Below, one piece after another: positions 43,290 to 46,676 of a stretch of DNA of 46,676 nt. The notes beneath the pieces are model-generated. The model did not search any database. It worked only from the letters and a program-made list of their open reading frames with translations, and was not told the origin of the DNA. Location of the stretch: the NCBI RefSeq assembly GCF_014696625.1, contig NZ_JACJQL010000047.1, forward strand, positions 1 to 46,676, in the 5' to 3' direction. A program made the translations under genes and the position numbers. Each line of letters begins with the position of its first letter. The stretch's first letter is position 1. The stretch comes from Nostoc parmelioides FACHB-3921 (GTDB lineage: Bacteria > Cyanobacteriota > Cyanobacteriia > Cyanobacteriales > Nostocaceae).

Positions 43290-43299
43290 AGTCCCCAAT
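43290..43299. repeat. right target-site duplication AGTCCCCAAT
   Basis: Identical to 25973-25982 and directly abutting the outer end of IS copy B. It is followed by CCCCATCCC, which continues the heptamer pattern interrupted on the left side after CCCCAGTCCCCAAT. Confidence 0.7.
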
Positions 43300-43369
43300 C
43301 CCCATCCCACTCCTTGTTCTTTCAGGTGTAATTCGTTATACCCTTAAAAAGAACCGACATAATCACGTT

Positions 43370-44299
43370 ATGGATGATAACCATAGCTATACTGCTTTGA
43401 ATTATTTCAGTAAAGCCGCGCAAGCGGGGGAATTTTTAGTTACCGCCGAGGTAGCACCACCAAAAGGGGGAAATCCCACTCACATGATGGAAATGGCGGC
43501 GACTCTTAAGGGGAGAGTTCATGCTGTCAATATTACCGATGGTAGCCGTGCGGTGTTGCGGATGTCTTCATTGGTAGCATCGGCGATTTTGTTGCAACAG
43601 GGTATTGAACCAATTTGTCAGATGGCTTGCCGCGATCGCAACCGTATTGCACTACAAGCCGACCTCATGGGCGCTCACGCCTTGGGTATTCGTAATATTT
43701 TAGCTTTGACTGGTGACCCAGTAAAAGCAGGCGATCATCCCGAAGCCAAAGCCGTCTTTGATTTAGAAGCAGTGCGACTATTGCAACTAATACGAAAAAT
43801 GAATCAAGGTGTTGATTGCAACGATAAACCCTTGACCGATGGCGCAACCGATTTATTTGTCGGTGCAGCCGTAGACCCGCAGTGTGCAAGTTGGTCTGGT
43901 TTACAAAGTCGCTTTGAGCGCAAAATTGAAGCGGGAGCGCAATTTTTTCAAAGTCAATTAATCACTGATTTTGAAAGACTAGAAAAGTTCATGGATAAGC
44001 TAGCTTCTGGCTATAACAAGCCAATTTTGGCAGGAATTTTTCTGTTGAAATCAGCAAAAAATGCCCAATTTATTAATAGGTGCGTTCCGGGTGTAAATAT
44101 ACCTGAACACATTATTGATAGATTAGCCAAAGCCAAAGACCCATTAGAAGAGGGTGTAAAAATTGCTGCCGAGCAAGTACAGATAGCACGGCAATTGTGT
44201 CATGGTGTCCACATGATGGCTGTGAAGCGGGAAGATTTGATTCCGCAAATTTTAGATTTAGCTGGAGTTGCACCAGTTAATCAGGTGTTAGCGAAGTAG
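43370..44299 (+). CDS. methylenetetrahydrofolate reductase-like protein (MetF family)
   Basis: 309 residues with the MetF TIM-barrel pattern. FLVTAEVAPPKGGNPTHMME carries the catalytic-Glu strand, VHAVNITDGSRAVLRMSSL follows, IEPICQMACRDRNRIALQ is the folate-side strand, and GIRNILALTGDPVKAGDHP is the FAD-binding strand. MetF reduces methylene-THF to methyl-THF for methionine synthesis. The later part (FFQSQLITDFERLEKFMDKL) also fits. The ATG at 43370 is clear. It probably lay next to trpS before the composite transposon arrived. Atypical MetF-like proteins with other roles exist, so the exact reaction is inferred. Confidence 0.85.
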   Translation: MDDNHSYTALNYFSKAAQAGEFLVTAEVAPPKGGNPTHMMEMAATLKGRVHAVNITDGSRAVLRMSSLVASAILLQQGIEPICQMACRDRNRIALQADLMGAHALGIRNILALTGDPVKAGDHPEAKAVFDLEAVRLLQLIRKMNQGVDCNDKPLTDGATDLFVGAAVDPQCASWSGLQSRFERKIEAGAQFFQSQLITDFERLEKFMDKLASGYNKPILAGIFLLKSAKNAQFINRCVPGVNIPEHIIDRLAKAKDPLEEGVKIAAEQVQIARQLCHGVHMMAVKREDLIPQILDLAGVAPVNQVLAK

Positions 44300-44535
44300 T
44301 TTCAAAAATCTTTCATATTTTTATTATAGCAGTTGTTTTATTGCAGCTGCTTTATTGTTTCTTAAGTGTAGAGAATGTTGCAACTGTAATGACATATATG
44401 ACATACACCTATGAATGTTAGAAAGTAGTAAGATCGAAGTAACTTATCTAAATCATAATGTTCAGTATGATTTTGAAAATAATAAAGATTACAAATTAAT
44501 AATCAAATACCCCTTAACTCCAAGAAGTAGCCATT

Positions 44536-45717
44536 ATGACACATATCAATGATCTCAATCCAGAATATTTTAAAAAAGAGATGGAAGCCAAAGAGCCAGA
44601 TATTCTAGAAGAAGATAATGAAATAGAAGAGTTATTTATTGATGAAGGGAATATTGTATCAGAAGAAGAAGTTAATGAACCCTTTGAAGCAACTGAAATT
44701 AGAGTTGAAACAAGACAGAAAACCATTAATTATTTATTAAGCAAAATTATAAATAATAAACTTGAATTATATCCTGAATTTCAACGCAAATCAGTTTGGA
44801 ATGAAGTTGCTAAAAGTAGGCTTATTGAATCGATTTTACTTCGTATTCCCCTACCAGCATTTTATATTGATGCAACCAATGAAAATAACTGGTTAGTAAT
44901 AGATGGTGTACAAAGGTTAACTAGTTTAAAGGAGTTTGTAATCGATAAAAAACTGAGGCTAACTGGATTAGAGTCATTTACTGAGTTTAACGGAAAAATA
45001 TATGATGAAATACCTCGTAATTACCAACGTCGTATAGAAGAAACCCCTCTCACAGTTATTTTTATTGAACCAGGCACAGCCAATAATTTTAAGCAAGTTA
45101 TATTTGAGCGTATTAATACTGGTGGTTCATCCTTATCAATACAGGAAATTCGTCATGCTTTAAATCAAGGTAAAGCAACAAAGTTATTAGAAAATTTAGC
45201 TGTATCGTCTGAATTTAAAATCGCTACTGACAATGGTATAAAGCCAGATAGAATGGCTGATCGTGAATGTATACTTAGAGTATTAGTTTTCATGATAAAT
45301 GATCAAGAAATTTTCAAAAAAAGCAAAAGCTTTAAAAGAATATTAGATAAGTCTATGTCATATATAAATTCTATGTCTGTTGAGGAAATAAATTTAATAG
45401 AAAAGCAATTTTTAAATTTAATGAAATTAGCATATGACATCTTTGGCAAAGATGCTTTTCGGAAAATGAAAGTAGGAACAAAGCGATATCCCATTAACAA
45501 AGCTTTATTTGAAAGCTGGTGTGTTAATTTATTTAAACTTAGTGATCAAGAAATTAAAATTATTAAAGAAAAAAAAGAAAATATTAAACATAGAATGATT
45601 GATTTGACTAACGAGGGTAAATTTGATACTCCTATATATAGAAGTACAGGAAACATTAAGACTGTATTACATAGATTGGATGAAATTGCAGCAATTATCA
45701 AGGCAGAATTGTCATGA
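44536..45717 (+). CDS. DUF262 (ParB/Srx-like NTPase) protein
   Basis: 393 residues. An acidic N-terminal 55 residues precedes the DUF262 domain: ELYPEFQRKSVWNEVAKSRL (81-85 EFQRK), IDGVQRLTSL (DGVQR 123-127, the DGQQR-type box) and VIFERINTGGSSLSIQEIRH. In GmrSD, SspE and BrxU such domains hydrolyse nucleotides to control a nuclease, but the DUF1524 HNH domain usually fused to them is absent; the C-terminal 190 residues are helical and Lys-rich. Base use is AT-rich compared with metF next door. The ATPase gene starts inside its last codons (4-bp overlap), so both form one translational unit. Confidence 0.85.
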   Translation: MTHINDLNPEYFKKEMEAKEPDILEEDNEIEELFIDEGNIVSEEEVNEPFEATEIRVETRQKTINYLLSKIINNKLELYPEFQRKSVWNEVAKSRLIESILLRIPLPAFYIDATNENNWLVIDGVQRLTSLKEFVIDKKLRLTGLESFTEFNGKIYDEIPRNYQRRIEETPLTVIFIEPGTANNFKQVIFERINTGGSSLSIQEIRHALNQGKATKLLENLAVSSEFKIATDNGIKPDRMADRECILRVLVFMINDQEIFKKSKSFKRILDKSMSYINSMSVEEINLIEKQFLNLMKLAYDIFGKDAFRKMKVGTKRYPINKALFESWCVNLFKLSDQEIKIIKEKKENIKHRMIDLTNEGKFDTPIYRSTGNIKTVLHRLDEIAAIIKAELS

Positions 45718-46589
45718 TATATTCACTACATTTGAAAAACTTTAAACCTTTTGAAGACCAGCTAATAGAGTTTAGGCAACTAACTCTATTATCAGGTTTA
45801 AATGGCATGGGTAAGTCTTCAGCCTTACAATCATTGCTGTTATTACGTCAGTCATATCAACAAAGACTTTTACAAAGAAAACGTTTGGCTCTAAATGGAG
45901 ATTTAGTAAGTATTGGGACTGCTAAAGATGCTTTATTTGAGGGAGCGAAAGAGGAATTAATCGGTATTAAACTGATAGTAGAATATCGAGAGAAAATGAC
46001 ATGGGAATGGAATTTTAGATATGACCAGAAAGCAGATGTTTTACGTACTGATATTGCTCCCATAACCCAGGAAATACATGATTTTAGCCTTTTTGGAAAT
46101 TATTTTCACTATTTGCAAGCAGAAAGGCTTGGCCCTCGTAATGTTTTTGAAATGTCAGATTATTCAGTAAGCCAAAATTTTCAAATTGGTACTAGAGGTG
46201 AATATGCGGAACATTTCTTATACGTTTTTGGTGATCAAAAAATAAATACTATTGGGCTTGAGCAGAAATTTTCACAAAATATTCCTAAAAATTTGGAACG
46301 CTTTAAACAAAATGAACCAAATAAATTAAGTCATCCAAAAGAAAAATCTTTATTACTGAAAAATCAAGTAAAGGCATGGATGGGAGAAATAAGTCCTGGC
46401 ACAAGAATTCATATCGACCCGATTGAAGGTGTTGATTTAATGAGTTTGCGATACTCATTTGAAATGGGCAAAGAGGTGAGTAGCAGATATCGTAATACTA
46501 ATGTTGGCTTTGGAATTACTTATACTTTGCCAGTTATAGTAGCTGCACTTGCATCTATTCCAGGTTCATTAGACCTATCTTTAAAATAA
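45714..46589 (+). CDS. AAA ATPase of the DUF3696/AAA_15 type, C-terminal half missing
   Basis: 291 residues. The N-terminus MIYSLHLKNFKPFEDQLIEF and Walker A LLSGLNGMGKSS (27-36) are those of SMC/OLD-like AAA ATPases. HYLQAERLGPRNVF and NVGFGITYTLPVIVAALASI are the DUF3696-type middle motifs. Right after PGSL, where the Walker B strand (ENPEAHLHP) should follow, the sequence changes to DLSLK and stops. Family members have about 80-150 further residues with the H-loop and DUF3696 tail. The gene is therefore probably truncated and inactive, or its 3' part has been displaced. It overlaps the DUF262 gene by 4 bp. Confidence 0.8.
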   Translation: MIYSLHLKNFKPFEDQLIEFRQLTLLSGLNGMGKSSALQSLLLLRQSYQQRLLQRKRLALNGDLVSIGTAKDALFEGAKEELIGIKLIVEYREKMTWEWNFRYDQKADVLRTDIAPITQEIHDFSLFGNYFHYLQAERLGPRNVFEMSDYSVSQNFQIGTRGEYAEHFLYVFGDQKINTIGLEQKFSQNIPKNLERFKQNEPNKLSHPKEKSLLLKNQVKAWMGEISPGTRIHIDPIEGVDLMSLRYSFEMGKEVSSRYRNTNVGFGITYTLPVIVAALASIPGSLDLSLK

Positions 46590-46637
46590 ATTTTATAGGA
46601 AAATAAACAGAGGAGCTAGAAAAGCGAGTATTAATAA

Positions 46638-46676
46638 TGACAAGCCCCTTAAAAAGAATAGAATCATACCCAGAGG
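46638..46676 (+). CDS. possible start of a further gene (partial)
   Basis: ATG at 46638 followed by MTSPLKRIESYPE and then the window edge. An AGAGGAG lies about 25 bp upstream, too far for a normal ribosome binding site. Thirteen codons do not allow a family call. If real, it is the third gene after the DUF262/ATPase pair. Confidence 0.3.

Overview
The window looks chromosomal and comes from a filamentous, heterocyst-type cyanobacterium of the Nostoc/Anabaena/Calothrix kind. The signs are many HIP1 octamers (GCGATCGC), heptamer repeat arrays between genes (TGATGAC, AATTCAA, CCCCAGT/CCCCAAT and similar), a giant NB-ARC/WD40 protein, a pentapeptide-repeat protein, a DUF2103 gene and a clpS gene. 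Species-level placement is not possible from sequence reading alone.

Layout. 1-1.3 kb holds broken plasmid-type partition genes (a ParB-like fragment without a start and a C-terminally cut ParM-like gene). 1.3-6.5 kb is accessory: an SDR oxidoreductase plus SMP-30-like propeller pair, a MarR regulator, a small conserved protein, three 62-bp repeats carrying a UNCG hairpin, and a membrane-anchored pentapeptide-repeat protein. 6.7-10.3 kb is one STAND-type NB-ARC protein with 14 WD40 repeats. 10.7-25.9 kb is mostly housekeeping: bioF, ruvA and a sucrose-phosphatase-like gene (translationally coupled to ruvA), a CNT nucleoside transporter, cobS, trhO, tRNA-Ala(TGC), a DUF938 methyltransferase, a PlsC-type acyltransferase, DUF2103, clpS, a proline iminopeptidase and trpS. 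Between cobS and trhO lies a mini CRISPR array whose third repeat is cut by the 5' part of a group II intron.

25,983-43,289 has the structure of a composite transposon. Two damaged copies of one IS4-family element lie at its ends in inverted orientation, right ends outward. The whole 17.3-kb block is flanked by the 10-bp direct repeat AGTCCCCAAT. Removing the block and one repeat copy restores a regular heptamer array and puts trpS next to a metF-like gene. The passengers are a conserved hypothetical, a DUF4174 protein, a glutathione-S-transferase-like protein, a RecD2-type helicase, a ScyD/ScyE-like PEP-CTERM protein, a broken NUC1 nuclease, two genes of unknown function, a RICIN-repeat protein and a second unknown protein whose upstream regions share a triple-nonamer motif, an N-terminally cut TPR/NB-ARC protein, a DUF6036-like nucleotidyltransferase with a small overlapping partner, and a Fur-box-preceded ABC permease fragment. 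The two IS copies are broken at the same 9-bp position and complement each other, which suggests a later inversion of the interior.

43.4-46.7 kb holds the metF-like gene, then an AT-rich two-gene unit (DUF262 protein plus AAA ATPase with a 4-bp overlap) resembling a defence module. Its ATPase stops before Walker B, and another gene may begin at the window edge.

All assignments come from reading motifs by eye; no database search or structure prediction was run.
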